Assembly (NCBI GenBank): GCA_036267755.1 | Contig: DATAVK010000046.1 | Location: 1-64,000 of the forward strand | From: DATAVK01 sp036267755 | GTDB lineage: Bacteria > Actinomycetota > Actinomycetes > JAFAQI01 | DNA length: 64,000 bases | Direction of reading: 5' to 3' | Shown: positions 8,972-18,028 of the stretch, piece by piece | Layout of the letters: each line of letters begins with the position of its first letter | Position numbering within the stretch: position 1 is the first letter of the stretch | Notes under the pieces: generated by a model | Seen by the model: only the letters and a program-made list of their open reading frames with translations | Databases searched by the model: none | What the model was told of the DNA's origin: nothing | Translations under genes and position numbers: made by a program

Positions 8972-10612
8972 GTGATCGACGCTCTGACTTCAGTGCCCAC
9001 ACCGGTCAACGAGCCGGTCCGCCAGTACGCCCCGGGCTCGCCGGAGCGTGAGTCGCTCGAGGCGTGCCTCAAGGAGCTCGTCGCGGCCGGCCCGGTGGAC
9101 CTGTCGATGACGATCGGGGGCGAGCAGGTGGTCGGCTCAGGCCCGGCCGTCGACGTCGTCGCGCCGCACCAGCACGCCAAGGTGCTGGGGCACACCTGGA
9201 ACTCCACCCACAGCCAGGTCGGTGCCGCGGTCGACGCCGCGCTGGCAGCCGGTCCGGCATGGCGGGCGTTGCCCGCGGACGAGCGAGCAGCGGTGTTCCT
9301 TCGGGCGGCGGACCTGCTGGCCGGCCCGTGGCGTGACCGGATCAACGCCTCCACGATGCTCGGCCAGTCGAAGACCAGCTTCCAGGCCGAGATCGATGCG
9401 GCCTGCGAGTTGGCGGACTTCTGGCGGTTCAACGTGCACTTCGCCCGCGGGATCCTCGCCGAGCAGCCGATCTCGGCTCCCGGGATCTGGAACCGCACCG
9501 ACCACCGGCCGCTCGAGGGCTTCGTGCTCGCCATCACGCCGTTCAACTTCACCTCGATCGCCGCGAACCTGCCGACCGCGCCGGCCCTGATGGGTGTCCC
9601 GGTGGTGTGGAAACCCTCACCGACACAAGGGTTTTCGGCCCATCTGACGATGCGGCTGCTAGAGGCCGCGGGCCTGCCGCCGGGCGTCATCAACCTGGTC
9701 ACCGGTGACGGGACGGCAGTGAGCGACGTGGCCCTGGTGCATCCCGACCTGGCGGGTGTGCACTTTACGGGATCGACCGCGACGTTCCGGCACCTGTGGC
9801 AGACCGTGGGCGAGCACCTGCCCAGTTACCGCAGCTACCCGCGGCTGGTCGGCGAGACCGGTGGCAAGGACTTCGTCATCGCGCATCCGTCCGCCGACGT
9901 CGACGCGCTGCGGGTCGGGCTGGTCCGTGGCGCGTTCGAATACCAGGGGCAGAAGTGTTCGGCCGCGTCGAGGGCCTACATCCCGCGGTCGGTGTGGTCC
10001 CGGCTGCGCGACGACCTGGTGGCGGACGTCGAGTCGCTTCCGATGGGCGACCCCACCGACTTCTCCAACTTCCTCGGCGCCGTGATCGACCGACGGGCCT
10101 TCTCCCGGCTGTCCGGGGTCATCGACCGGGCTCGAGCGGACAACGCCCTGCAGATCGTGGCGGGTGGCGCTGCCGACGACAGCGAGGGCTACTTCGTGGC
10201 GCCGACGGTCATCACCGGCACCGACCCCACCCACGAGCTGTTCACCACCGAGTACTTCGGCCCGATCCTCGGGATCCACGTGTACGACGACGGCGACTTC
10301 GACTCAGTGGTTCGGCAGGCCGCCACCGCCACTCCCTACGCCCTCACAGGCGCTGTCTTCGCCCGGGACCGGTCGGTCATCACCGAGGCGTCGGACCTGC
10401 TCCGCTACGCCGCCGGCAACTTCTACGTCAACGACAAGCCGACCGGGGCCGTCGTTGGGCAGCAGCCGTTCGGCGGTGCCCGGGCGAGCGGGACCAACGA
10501 CAAGGCGGGGTCACCGGCGAACCTGCTCCGGTGGACCAGCCCGCGGTCGATCAAGGAGACCTTCGTGCCGGCTACTGACTGGCGGTATCCGCACATGGGC
10601 TCCGGCGACTGA
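8972..10612 (+). CDS. pruA: 1-pyrroline-5-carboxylate (L-glutamate gamma-semialdehyde) dehydrogenase
   Basis: A 546-residue aldehyde dehydrogenase that oxidises glutamate semialdehyde to glutamate with NAD+, the second step of proline breakdown. The active-site Cys is C329 in YQGQKCSAASR and the general base Glu is E295 in LVGETGGKD; ITPFNFTSIAANLP is the cofactor-binding region. Length and N-terminus match the roughly 543-residue stand-alone enzyme. A proline dehydrogenase gene, often adjacent in actinobacteria, is not in the window. Start is GTG 8972. It converges on the HTH gene, with a hairpin between. Confidence 0.93.
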   Translation: MIDALTSVPTPVNEPVRQYAPGSPERESLEACLKELVAAGPVDLSMTIGGEQVVGSGPAVDVVAPHQHAKVLGHTWNSTHSQVGAAVDAALAAGPAWRALPADERAAVFLRAADLLAGPWRDRINASTMLGQSKTSFQAEIDAACELADFWRFNVHFARGILAEQPISAPGIWNRTDHRPLEGFVLAITPFNFTSIAANLPTAPALMGVPVVWKPSPTQGFSAHLTMRLLEAAGLPPGVINLVTGDGTAVSDVALVHPDLAGVHFTGSTATFRHLWQTVGEHLPSYRSYPRLVGETGGKDFVIAHPSADVDALRVGLVRGAFEYQGQKCSAASRAYIPRSVWSRLRDDLVADVESLPMGDPTDFSNFLGAVIDRRAFSRLSGVIDRARADNALQIVAGGAADDSEGYFVAPTVITGTDPTHELFTTEYFGPILGIHVYDDGDFDSVVRQAATATPYALTGAVFARDRSVITEASDLLRYAAGNFYVNDKPTGAVVGQQPFGGARASGTNDKAGSPANLLRWTSPRSIKETFVPATDWRYPHMGSGD

Positions 10613-10620
10613 GCGACTAA

Positions 10621-10635
10621 CCGTCAGCCTGACGG
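10621..10635. terminator. Short hairpin at the convergent ends of pruA and the HTH gene
   Basis: CCGTCA, loop GCC, TGACGG form a perfect 6-bp stem just after the pruA stop and overlapping the last codons of the minus-strand gene. There is no T-tract, which is usual for actinobacterial terminators. Function is inferred from position. Confidence 0.4.
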
Positions 10636-10989
10636 TGAGGGGCGGGGGCGGCGTCGCAGGGCTTCCTGCACCCACGGCGCGAACCGCTGCTGGGCGGCCT
10701 GCCGGCTGACGCCCAGCGCCCGGCCGATGTCTGCCCAGGTGGCACCCTCGGCACGGGCCTCGCCCACCACGGACAGCAGCGCCCAGTCGACGCGCTCGGC
10801 GATCGCAGCGAGGTGGCCCAGCCCGCTGAGCAGGGTCTGCTCGTGATCGGTGGCGACCGGCTCCGCGGGGTCGCTAGCGGTCACCCTGACCGCCGTCACG
10901 ACGGCGGCGAGTGCCCGGTCCGCGCCGCGTTCGCCACCCAGCCAGCGGCGGTCGGAGTACGACGGATAGGGCCAGATGGATGCAGCCAT
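10624..10989 (-). CDS. Small protein with sigma-like helix-turn-helix
   Basis: A 121-residue protein. The C-terminal half carries GATWADIGRALGVSRQAAQQRF, a clear helix-turn-helix of the type used in sigma region 4 and similar regulators; the N-terminus (MAASIWPYPSYSDRRWLGGE) is not recognised. Start ATG 10987-10989 is supported by AAGGGGG 7 nt upstream; the longer frame to 11013 is unlikely. It is divergent from the giant repeat protein gene (148 bp between starts), so it could regulate it, but nothing in the sequence proves that. Confidence 0.75.
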   Translation of the reverse strand: MAASIWPYPSYSDRRWLGGERGADRALAAVVTAVRVTASDPAEPVATDHEQTLLSGLGHLAAIAERVDWALLSVVGEARAEGATWADIGRALGVSRQAAQQRFAPWVQEALRRRPRPSPSG

Positions 10990-11137
10990 GCCAGCCCCCT
11001 TCGCGAGGCGCAAGTTACCTTGACAAGGACGCCGTCATTGTGCGGGATATCGGTAGCGCTGTCAACGCATCTTGACGACGAGAAATTGCGTCCAAACGGT
11101 GGTCAAGATCCGGCCCAATCTGGCCGATGGCGCGTTG

Positions 11138-14100
11138 ATGGCTAAGAAGGTAGGGAGCGGGGGACTGGGCAGGCTGCGGCCTACCTGGTCTCGTGCCGTG
11201 CTGCTCGGCCTCAGCGTGCTGACCCTGGTAGGCACGACAGAGGTCCCGGCCTACGCCGGCGGCTCGTCCAGCCCGACCATCACCTCCTCGCCCGCCTCGC
11301 CGACCACCGCGACCCCGCTGACCTGGACCTTCACCAGCACCGCCACCGCGACGAGCTGCGAGCTGGATCGCGGTGGCTCCGTGGTGTCGGCGCTGGCGGA
11401 CTGCACGTCCGGCGACCCGTCCGCCACCTTCGACGTGTCGTCCCAGCCCGGCGGCAGCTACACGTTCACGGTCTTCGATGCGGACGCTGCTGACGTCGAC
11501 GGAGGCACCGCCTCGGACAGCTCGACCGTCGACGTCGCGCCAGTCGCACCGACGGTCTCGCTCACGACCTCGAGCCCGAACAACTCCCAGACCCCGGCGT
11601 GGACTTTCGACACCCCGACCGGTGCCACGGATGCCTGCGAGCTCGACGACCCCGACGGTCACCCGATCGATACCCAGAGCACGTGCACATCGCCGTACAT
11701 CGGGGACCTGTCCGGTCACGATGACGGCGACTACTCGCTGTCGGTGACCGCCACCGCTGGTGGGGTGTCCGGTGCCTCGGACTCGGCGTCGTACCGGTTG
11801 GACACGACGGCGCCGGTCGCGCCGACGGTGACCCCCCCCACCCCGACCGGCCACGACCGTCGGCCGACCTTCCGACTCACCGGCCTCGAGTCTGGGGCGA
11901 CCCTGAGCTGCACCGCCACCGACCCTGACGACACCATCGTCGCGGTCGGCAACTGCTTCGGTGACAGCCCCACCGTCCAGATCCCGGCCGACGGCCCGGA
12001 TGGCGAGTACTCCCTCTCGGTCAGCCAGACCGACGTCGCAGGCAACGTCAGCACCGTCGGGTCCGGCGAGTACCTGCTCGACACCGTGGCGCCGCCGGCG
12101 CCCGACGTCACCGCGCCAGCGAACCCCAGTGCCGACCGCACCCCCACCTTCACGGTCAGCGATGCCGAGGTCGGTGTCAGCTACCAGTGCTCGGTCGACG
12201 GCCCGTCGACGGCGTCGGTCGCCAGTTGCGGCTCGACGGCCACGGTCGACCTGGCCGGCGCCGATAACGGCTGGTACACCTTGTCGGTCGCTGCGGTCGA
12301 CGCGGCCGGCAACGTCAGTCCGGTAGGCACCGCCGAGTATCTCTTCGACATTCCGGCTCCCGCCCCCGTGGTGTCCGGTCCTGCTACCGGTCAGGGGCGA
12401 AGCCCGTCCTTCTCCGTCACCGACTCGCAGGGCGGCGTCGCCTTCGGCTGCACCGTGAGCGGACCCGCGACAGTCACGGTGACCAGCTGCGGCGCGACGA
12501 GCAGCCTTGACCTCACCGGCGCGCCCGACGGCCACTACGTGCTGTCCGTCGTCGCGACCGACTCGTTCGGTCAGGACAGCGAGGCCGGGACTGCGACGTA
12601 CGTGCTCGACACGACGGCACCGGCTGCACCGGTCGTCACGCCGCCGGACTCGCCGGGCTCCACGCGTCACCCGGACTTCGCGGTGAGCGACGCCGAGGAT
12701 GGCATGGCCTTCACCTGCACCGTCGACGGACCGTCGCTCGTGTCGGTGACCGCATGCGACGCGATGACGACCCTCGACCTCACCGGCGGCGTCGACGGCA
12801 CGTACACCGTCTCGGTGACCGCCACCGACCCGGCCGGCAACATCAGCTCGGCGACCCAGTCGAGCTACGTCCTGGACACCGTCCCGCCGCCGGCTCCCGA
12901 CGTGGTGATTCCGGCGTCGCCCTCGAACGACACGTCACCCACGTTCGGGATCAGCGACTCCGAGTCGGGAGTGGTGCTCAGCTGCGTCCTGATCGATCCG
13001 GACGCCAACACAGTCTTCTCGGGTGCCTGCCCGGGCTCCGGCAGCTTCGACACGTTGGGATCGCCGGACGGCACCTACGACCTCTTTGTCGCTGCGACCG
13101 ACCATGCCGGCAACGTCACCTCGACCGCGGTGACGTGGACCCGCGACACCACGCCACCCCCGGCGCCTGTCGTCACGGCTCCGGCTTCGCCGTCGAGCGA
13201 CGTGATCGCAGGGTTCACGGTCACCGAGTCCGACACCACCGCGACGTTGAGCTGCCTGATGACCGCGTCCGACGGCACCGTCGTCCTCAACGGGACCTGC
13301 CCGCCCGATGGCAACGTCGACACCACCGGCTTCGTTGACGGCACCTTCACCTTCTCGGTCACCGCTGCCGATGCGGTCGGTAACACGGTGACGACGACGG
13401 TGACCTGGACCCGTGACACCACCCCGCCGCCGGCACCGACCGTCACCGCACCGGTGTCGCCGTCCCAGGACCTCACCCCTCAGTTCCAGCTGGCCGACGC
13501 GGAGTCGGGCGCGACCCTTAACTGCGTCCTGCTCGCCCCGGACGGCACGACCGTCTCGAATGGCAACTGCCCATCCGACGGGATCCTGAACACCGGCGCC
13601 CTCCACGACGGCAGCGGTGACGGGACCTACACCCTTCAGGTGACCGCGGTCGACGAGGTCGGCAACGTCAGCAGCACGAGCAGTGCGAGCTACACCCTCG
13701 ACACGGTCGCTCCCCCGGTGCCGGATGTCACGGCGCCGGCAGCGACGGGTCACAGCCGGATGCCAACCTTCACCGTCACCGACACCGAGCCCGGCGTGAC
13801 CTACACCTGCACCGTGTCCGGCCCGACACCAGCCACCGTCGCGGACTGCGACGGCTCACCGGTGGTCGACCTCTCGTCGGCCCCGGACGGCACGTACACC
13901 TTGTCGGTCACGGCGTCCGACGCGGCGGGCAACACCAGCGCCGCCGGGTCGGCTGGCTATCTGCTCGACTCCATCGCGCCTCCCGCGCCGACCGTTACCG
14001 GCCCGACGTCGCCCGCCCAGGGACGCACGCCGACCTTCACCGTCACGGACCCCGAGACCAACGTCACGTTCAGCTGCACCGTTACGGGCCCGACGCCCGA

Positions 14101-17100
14101 GACGATCTCGGACTGCGACGGCACACCGATGCTGGACCTGACGGGGGCCGCGCAGGACGGCACGTACACCCTCTCGGTCACTGCGACCGACACAGCCGGC
14201 AACACCAGCCCGGCGCACTCGGCGTCGTACACGCTGGACACCACCGCGCCGCCGGCACCGAGCATCGTGGCGCCGCCATCGCCTTCGTTCGACACGACGC
14301 CCAACTTCTGGATCAGCGACACCGAGAGCGACGTGACGTTGAGCTGCGTGTTCACTGCGCCCGATGGCACTCTGTTGGTCAATGGGTCCTGCCCCGACGG
14401 TGGGACATTCGCGACGACCCAGGACGGGCTTTACACCCTGACGGTCACCGCGACCGACGAGGCGGGCAACGCGACGCCCACCACCGTTGAGTGGACACTC
14501 GACACAACGGCGCCGGCGGCTCCGGTCGTGACCGTGCCACCGTCCCCCGGCAAGACGACCAGCCCCAGCTTCGGGATCTCCGACACCGACCCGAGCGCCA
14601 CCTTGAAGTGCGTGCTCACTTCGCCGGGCAGTCGGACGGTCTTCACGGGCGCCTGCCCGGTCAGTGGCTCGTTCTCGACGGGCGGCTTCGGCGACGGCAC
14701 CTACACCCTGATGGTGACGGCGACCGACCCGGCGGGCAACGTCTCGGCCACCACCACCGTGCACTGGGTTCGCGACACCATGAAACCCGCCGCGCCTGTC
14801 GTCACCGTCGTACCGTCGATCGGCAACTCGCGGTCGCCCGGATTCACGGTCACCGACGCAGACACGACAGCGACCTTCAGTTGTACGACGTCACCGAGCG
14901 TGCCGGTGACGTGTGGCGCAACCAGCACGCTCGACCTGACCGCAGCAGCCGATGGCCCGTACACGCTGACCGTCACGGCGATCGACCCGGCGGGCAACGT
15001 CAGCCCGGCCGGGTCCGCGACGTACACCCTTGACACCACTCCGCCGCCGGCTCCCGTCGTGACCTCGCCCGCGTCGCCCAGCAACAAACTGGCACCGGTC
15101 TTCCCGGTCAGCGACACCGAGCCCGGTGTTACCTACGCCTGCTCGGTTGTTCCGGCCGGGGTGGTCGTCACCCGGTGCCCGGTGTTGGGCGGACCTGCTT
15201 CGGTCAAGTTGAACCTCGCCGGTGACTCCGACGGGACATACACGCTGTCGGTCACGGCCATGGACGCCCAGGGCAACATCTCAAGCGCGGGGACGGCGAC
15301 GTACACGCTCGACACGACGGCACCAGCCACCCCTGTGGTCGTCGCACCCTCGTCACCGTCGAGCAACCCGAAGCCGGTCTTCGGGATCAGTGAGCCGGGC
15401 GGAGACCCGAGCGTGACGCTGGGATGTGTGCTGGTCGGTCCCGGCTCGGCAACCATCTTCTCCGCGCCGTGCCCCGCGTCCGGTCGATTCGACACCGCCG
15501 ACGACGGCGACGGCACGTATGTCCTTACGGTGACCGCCACCGACGGCGCCGGTAACACCAGCTCCGCGTCGGCGTCCTACGTGCTGGACACGATCGCGCC
15601 GAGTGCGCCGACCGTGACCGTTGCCGGCAGCCCGGGCAACAGTGACTCGGTCACGTTCACGTACACCGCGCACGAGTCCGGCACCGTGTTGAACTGCGTG
15701 CTCACCTACTCCGACGGCACGATCATCAGCTCGTCGGTGTGTCCCGCGAGCCCGGGTGTCTTCACCGTTGGCTCGTCCGGTGACGGTGTCTACACCCTGG
15801 CGGTCACCGCCACGGACGCCGCCGGCAACATCAGCGCCCCCGGTCACGCCAGCTACACCCTCGACACGACAGCGCCTCCCGTTCCGACGGTCACGCCGGC
15901 GACCTCGACGGGTAACTCACGGACCCCGGCGTTCACCGTCTCCGACACCGAGTCTGGAGTGACCTTCACCTGCTCGGTCGTCCCGAGCGTGCCGGTCACG
16001 TCCTGCGGTGCCTCGACCGGGCTGAACCTGGCCGGGCAACCCGACGGCTCGTACATCCTGTCCGTGACGGCGACCGACGCCGCCGTAAACGTCAGCTCGC
16101 CCGGTACCGCGACGTACGTGCTCGACACCACGCCGCCAGTGACGCCGGTGCTCTCGCTGACGAGCGCAGCCGGACACGTCACGCACGACCCGAACGACCC
16201 GAACGACCCGAACGAGTGGACGGGGAGCAACGCCACCCCCACATTCAAGGTCGCGGCCGACGGTGCGGGCGACCCATACACCGACCAGGGGCTCAAGTAC
16301 ACCTGCACCCCGTCGGCCTCGGCAACGGTCGAGTCGTGCGGCGCAACCACGCAGCTGGGCCTCAGCGGCGACCTGTCGTACACGCTGACCGTGACCGTCA
16401 CCGACGCAGCCGGGAACGTCAGTGCCGTCAGCAACACCGTGACCTACATCCTCGACACCGTTGCGCCCGACGCGCCGACCGTGACCCCGCTCAGCGGCTC
16501 GCCGTCGAGTAACACCGATCCGTTCTGGGAGTGGTCGGGCGGTGCCTCGGAGCAGTTCCAAGACCGGCTGACCGCTACCTGCACCCTGATCGATCCGCAC
16601 AAGGTCGCCACCCCCGTGCCCTGTGCCCAGACCGCCTCGAAGCCGTTCCAGATTCCCCTGAAGGCTGTCACCGGTGCCTATGAGCTGATCGTCACGATCA
16701 CCGACCTCGCTGGCAACGTCAGCCCGCCGTCGGTGCCGACCCTGGACACGACCTACACCCTGGACCCGAAGGCGTTCTTCGAGCCGACGGTGTTCGTCCA
16801 GAGCCCCGACACTCAGCCTGGTCGCTCACGCAGCCCCGTCTGGAAGGTGATCCAGCCCCCCAACACGACGATGCAGTGTCAGCTCTTCCGCGGTGACGAC
16901 CAGCACGGCACCCCTATCTCCAGCCTCGCGCCATGCTCCGGCGGGACCAGGTCCTACAGCCTCGCCGGCCTTGCCGATGGCGACTACACGCTGGTCGTCT
17001 TTGCTGTCCAGTCGGACCACACCGCAGCTACGCCGGTGGGCGCGATCTACACGCTGGACACCACGCCGCCGCACGCGCCTCGGCTCCTGCACGGCACCGA

Positions 17101-18028
17101 TGGCATCTCCTCCGACATCACGCCCGAGTGGACCTTCGAGCTCCCGCCGGACGCGTCGACTGGGCAGTGCGTGTGGTCGCGCGGCGACACCGTGTTGTTC
17201 ACCCAGCAGCACTGCCAGTCGGAGACGACGTTCTCCCTCATTGGGCTGGGCGACGGGCCGATCACGGTGCGGGTCTACGCCTTCGACGCGGCCGGAAACC
17301 GGAGCCAGCCGCTCGTCATCACCCACATCCTCGACCGCAACCCGCCCGGCCGGCCCGATGTGAGCCCGCCCTCCGGCGACTCGGCCACGGCGGTGTGGAC
17401 GGTGCGTGGCGACTCCGGTGACTCCCTGACCTGCACCCTCCTCAGCGGTCACCACGTCGTCGTGTCCGCGCGCAGCTGCGGCAGCCACCCGACGTACCAG
17501 ATGGGATCGCTGCCCAGCGGCACCTACACGCTGTCGGCGACCCAGATGGACGATCTCGGCGTGACCAGCCCGGCCGGCACCGCGTCCTGGCTGTGGATCA
17601 ACGGCTCGGGCGGCGGCCAGCCGAACCCCGGCGGCGGCGGCACCGGGCCGGTCGCCGGAGGCGGTCATCACCCGAGCTCGCACAAGCACGTCGTGGCGCC
17701 GGTTGCTCTGCTGCCAAAGCTGGTGCAGCACGTCATCAGCAAAATCGGCAAGGCGATCAAGAACCCCGGTCCGACGATTCACAAGGTCATCAAGACCGTC
17801 GTCCCGGTGCCGGGGCCGGTGGCGCACGCGGTGCAGTCCGCCGTGAGCGCGGTCGGTCAGGCCGGAGGCGGCACCGGCTTCCCGCTGATCCTCGTCGGCC
17901 TGGTGATCGTCTTCCTGATCGTGCAGAACCGGATCGATCGACGCGATCCGAAACTTGCCTTCGTGTCCGTTGCTGCCGATGACCTGGTGGAGTTCCAGCC
18001 GCCACCAAGTCAGGAGGATGGCGCATGA
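11138..18028 (+). CDS. Giant secreted repeat protein with Ig-like modules and C-terminal membrane anchor
   Basis: A 2296-residue protein. ATG 11138 gives a basic N-terminus and signal peptide (about residues 1-42, hydrophobic core AVLLGLSVLTLVG, cleavage near AYAGG). Then come about 22 modules of 80-95 residues, each of the form TLDTTAPPAPTV, a strand pattern, two cysteines about 15 residues apart, DGTYTLSVTATDAAGN, and the next linker. The tail has a Gly/Pro/His-rich spacer, a basic KIGKAIKNPGPTIHKVIK stretch, a membrane helix (FPLILVGLVIVFLIVQ) and a short acidic cytoplasmic end. It should be a long wall-spanning fibre or adhesin, anchored by its C-terminus. The stop overlaps the diguanylate cyclase start, so both are co-translated. 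TTG 11072 is a weaker alternative start. Confidence 0.85.
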   Translation: MAKKVGSGGLGRLRPTWSRAVLLGLSVLTLVGTTEVPAYAGGSSSPTITSSPASPTTATPLTWTFTSTATATSCELDRGGSVVSALADCTSGDPSATFDVSSQPGGSYTFTVFDADAADVDGGTASDSSTVDVAPVAPTVSLTTSSPNNSQTPAWTFDTPTGATDACELDDPDGHPIDTQSTCTSPYIGDLSGHDDGDYSLSVTATAGGVSGASDSASYRLDTTAPVAPTVTPPTPTGHDRRPTFRLTGLESGATLSCTATDPDDTIVAVGNCFGDSPTVQIPADGPDGEYSLSVSQTDVAGNVSTVGSGEYLLDTVAPPAPDVTAPANPSADRTPTFTVSDAEVGVSYQCSVDGPSTASVASCGSTATVDLAGADNGWYTLSVAAVDAAGNVSPVGTAEYLFDIPAPAPVVSGPATGQGRSPSFSVTDSQGGVAFGCTVSGPATVTVTSCGATSSLDLTGAPDGHYVLSVVATDSFGQDSEAGTATYVLDTTAPAAPVVTPPDSPGSTRHPDFAVSDAEDGMAFTCTVDGPSLVSVTACDAMTTLDLTGGVDGTYTVSVTATDPAGNISSATQSSYVLDTVPPPAPDVVIPASPSNDTSPTFGISDSESGVVLSCVLIDPDANTVFSGACPGSGSFDTLGSPDGTYDLFVAATDHAGNVTSTAVTWTRDTTPPPAPVVTAPASPSSDVIAGFTVTESDTTATLSCLMTASDGTVVLNGTCPPDGNVDTTGFVDGTFTFSVTAADAVGNTVTTTVTWTRDTTPPPAPTVTAPVSPSQDLTPQFQLADAESGATLNCVLLAPDGTTVSNGNCPSDGILNTGALHDGSGDGTYTLQVTAVDEVGNVSSTSSASYTLDTVAPPVPDVTAPAATGHSRMPTFTVTDTEPGVTYTCTVSGPTPATVADCDGSPVVDLSSAPDGTYTLSVTASDAAGNTSAAGSAGYLLDSIAPPAPTVTGPTSPAQGRTPTFTVTDPETNVTFSCTVTGPTPETISDCDGTPMLDLTGAAQDGTYTLSVTATDTAGNTSPAHSASYTLDTTAPPAPSIVAPPSPSFDTTPNFWISDTESDVTLSCVFTAPDGTLLVNGSCPDGGTFATTQDGLYTLTVTATDEAGNATPTTVEWTLDTTAPAAPVVTVPPSPGKTTSPSFGISDTDPSATLKCVLTSPGSRTVFTGACPVSGSFSTGGFGDGTYTLMVTATDPAGNVSATTTVHWVRDTMKPAAPVVTVVPSIGNSRSPGFTVTDADTTATFSCTTSPSVPVTCGATSTLDLTAAADGPYTLTVTAIDPAGNVSPAGSATYTLDTTPPPAPVVTSPASPSNKLAPVFPVSDTEPGVTYACSVVPAGVVVTRCPVLGGPASVKLNLAGDSDGTYTLSVTAMDAQGNISSAGTATYTLDTTAPATPVVVAPSSPSSNPKPVFGISEPGGDPSVTLGCVLVGPGSATIFSAPCPASGRFDTADDGDGTYVLTVTATDGAGNTSSASASYVLDTIAPSAPTVTVAGSPGNSDSVTFTYTAHESGTVLNCVLTYSDGTIISSSVCPASPGVFTVGSSGDGVYTLAVTATDAAGNISAPGHASYTLDTTAPPVPTVTPATSTGNSRTPAFTVSDTESGVTFTCSVVPSVPVTSCGASTGLNLAGQPDGSYILSVTATDAAVNVSSPGTATYVLDTTPPVTPVLSLTSAAGHVTHDPNDPNDPNEWTGSNATPTFKVAADGAGDPYTDQGLKYTCTPSASATVESCGATTQLGLSGDLSYTLTVTVTDAAGNVSAVSNTVTYILDTVAPDAPTVTPLSGSPSSNTDPFWEWSGGASEQFQDRLTATCTLIDPHKVATPVPCAQTASKPFQIPLKAVTGAYELIVTITDLAGNVSPPSVPTLDTTYTLDPKAFFEPTVFVQSPDTQPGRSRSPVWKVIQPPNTTMQCQLFRGDDQHGTPISSLAPCSGGTRSYSLAGLADGDYTLVVFAVQSDHTAATPVGAIYTLDTTPPHAPRLLHGTDGISSDITPEWTFELPPDASTGQCVWSRGDTVLFTQQHCQSETTFSLIGLGDGPITVRVYAFDAAGNRSQPLVITHILDRNPPGRPDVSPPSGDSATAVWTVRGDSGDSLTCTLLSGHHVVVSARSCGSHPTYQMGSLPSGTYTLSATQMDDLGVTSPAGTASWLWINGSGGGQPNPGGGGTGPVAGGGHHPSSHKHVVAPVALLPKLVQHVISKIGKAIKNPGPTIHKVIKTVVPVPGPVAHAVQSAVSAVGQAGGGTGFPLILVGLVIVFLIVQNRIDRRDPKLAFVSVAADDLVEFQPPPSQEDGA
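11794..17600 (+). repeat. Array of about 21 Ig/bacterial-Ig-like modules inside the giant protein gene
   Basis: Linkers of the type (T/V/L)LDT(T/V)APPAP(T/D/V)V recur about 21 times at spacings of roughly 240-290 bp, and most modules repeat DGTYTLSVTATD. DNA copies are diverged, so the array is old and selected as protein. The module near 16.2 kb is interrupted by a 9-bp tandem repeat. Confidence 0.85.

Noticed and set aside
11015..12670. 551-codon frame antisense to the giant repeat protein
   Set aside because: Arg/Gly-rich with low complexity, opposite a protein with signal peptide and repeated modules; shadow frame.
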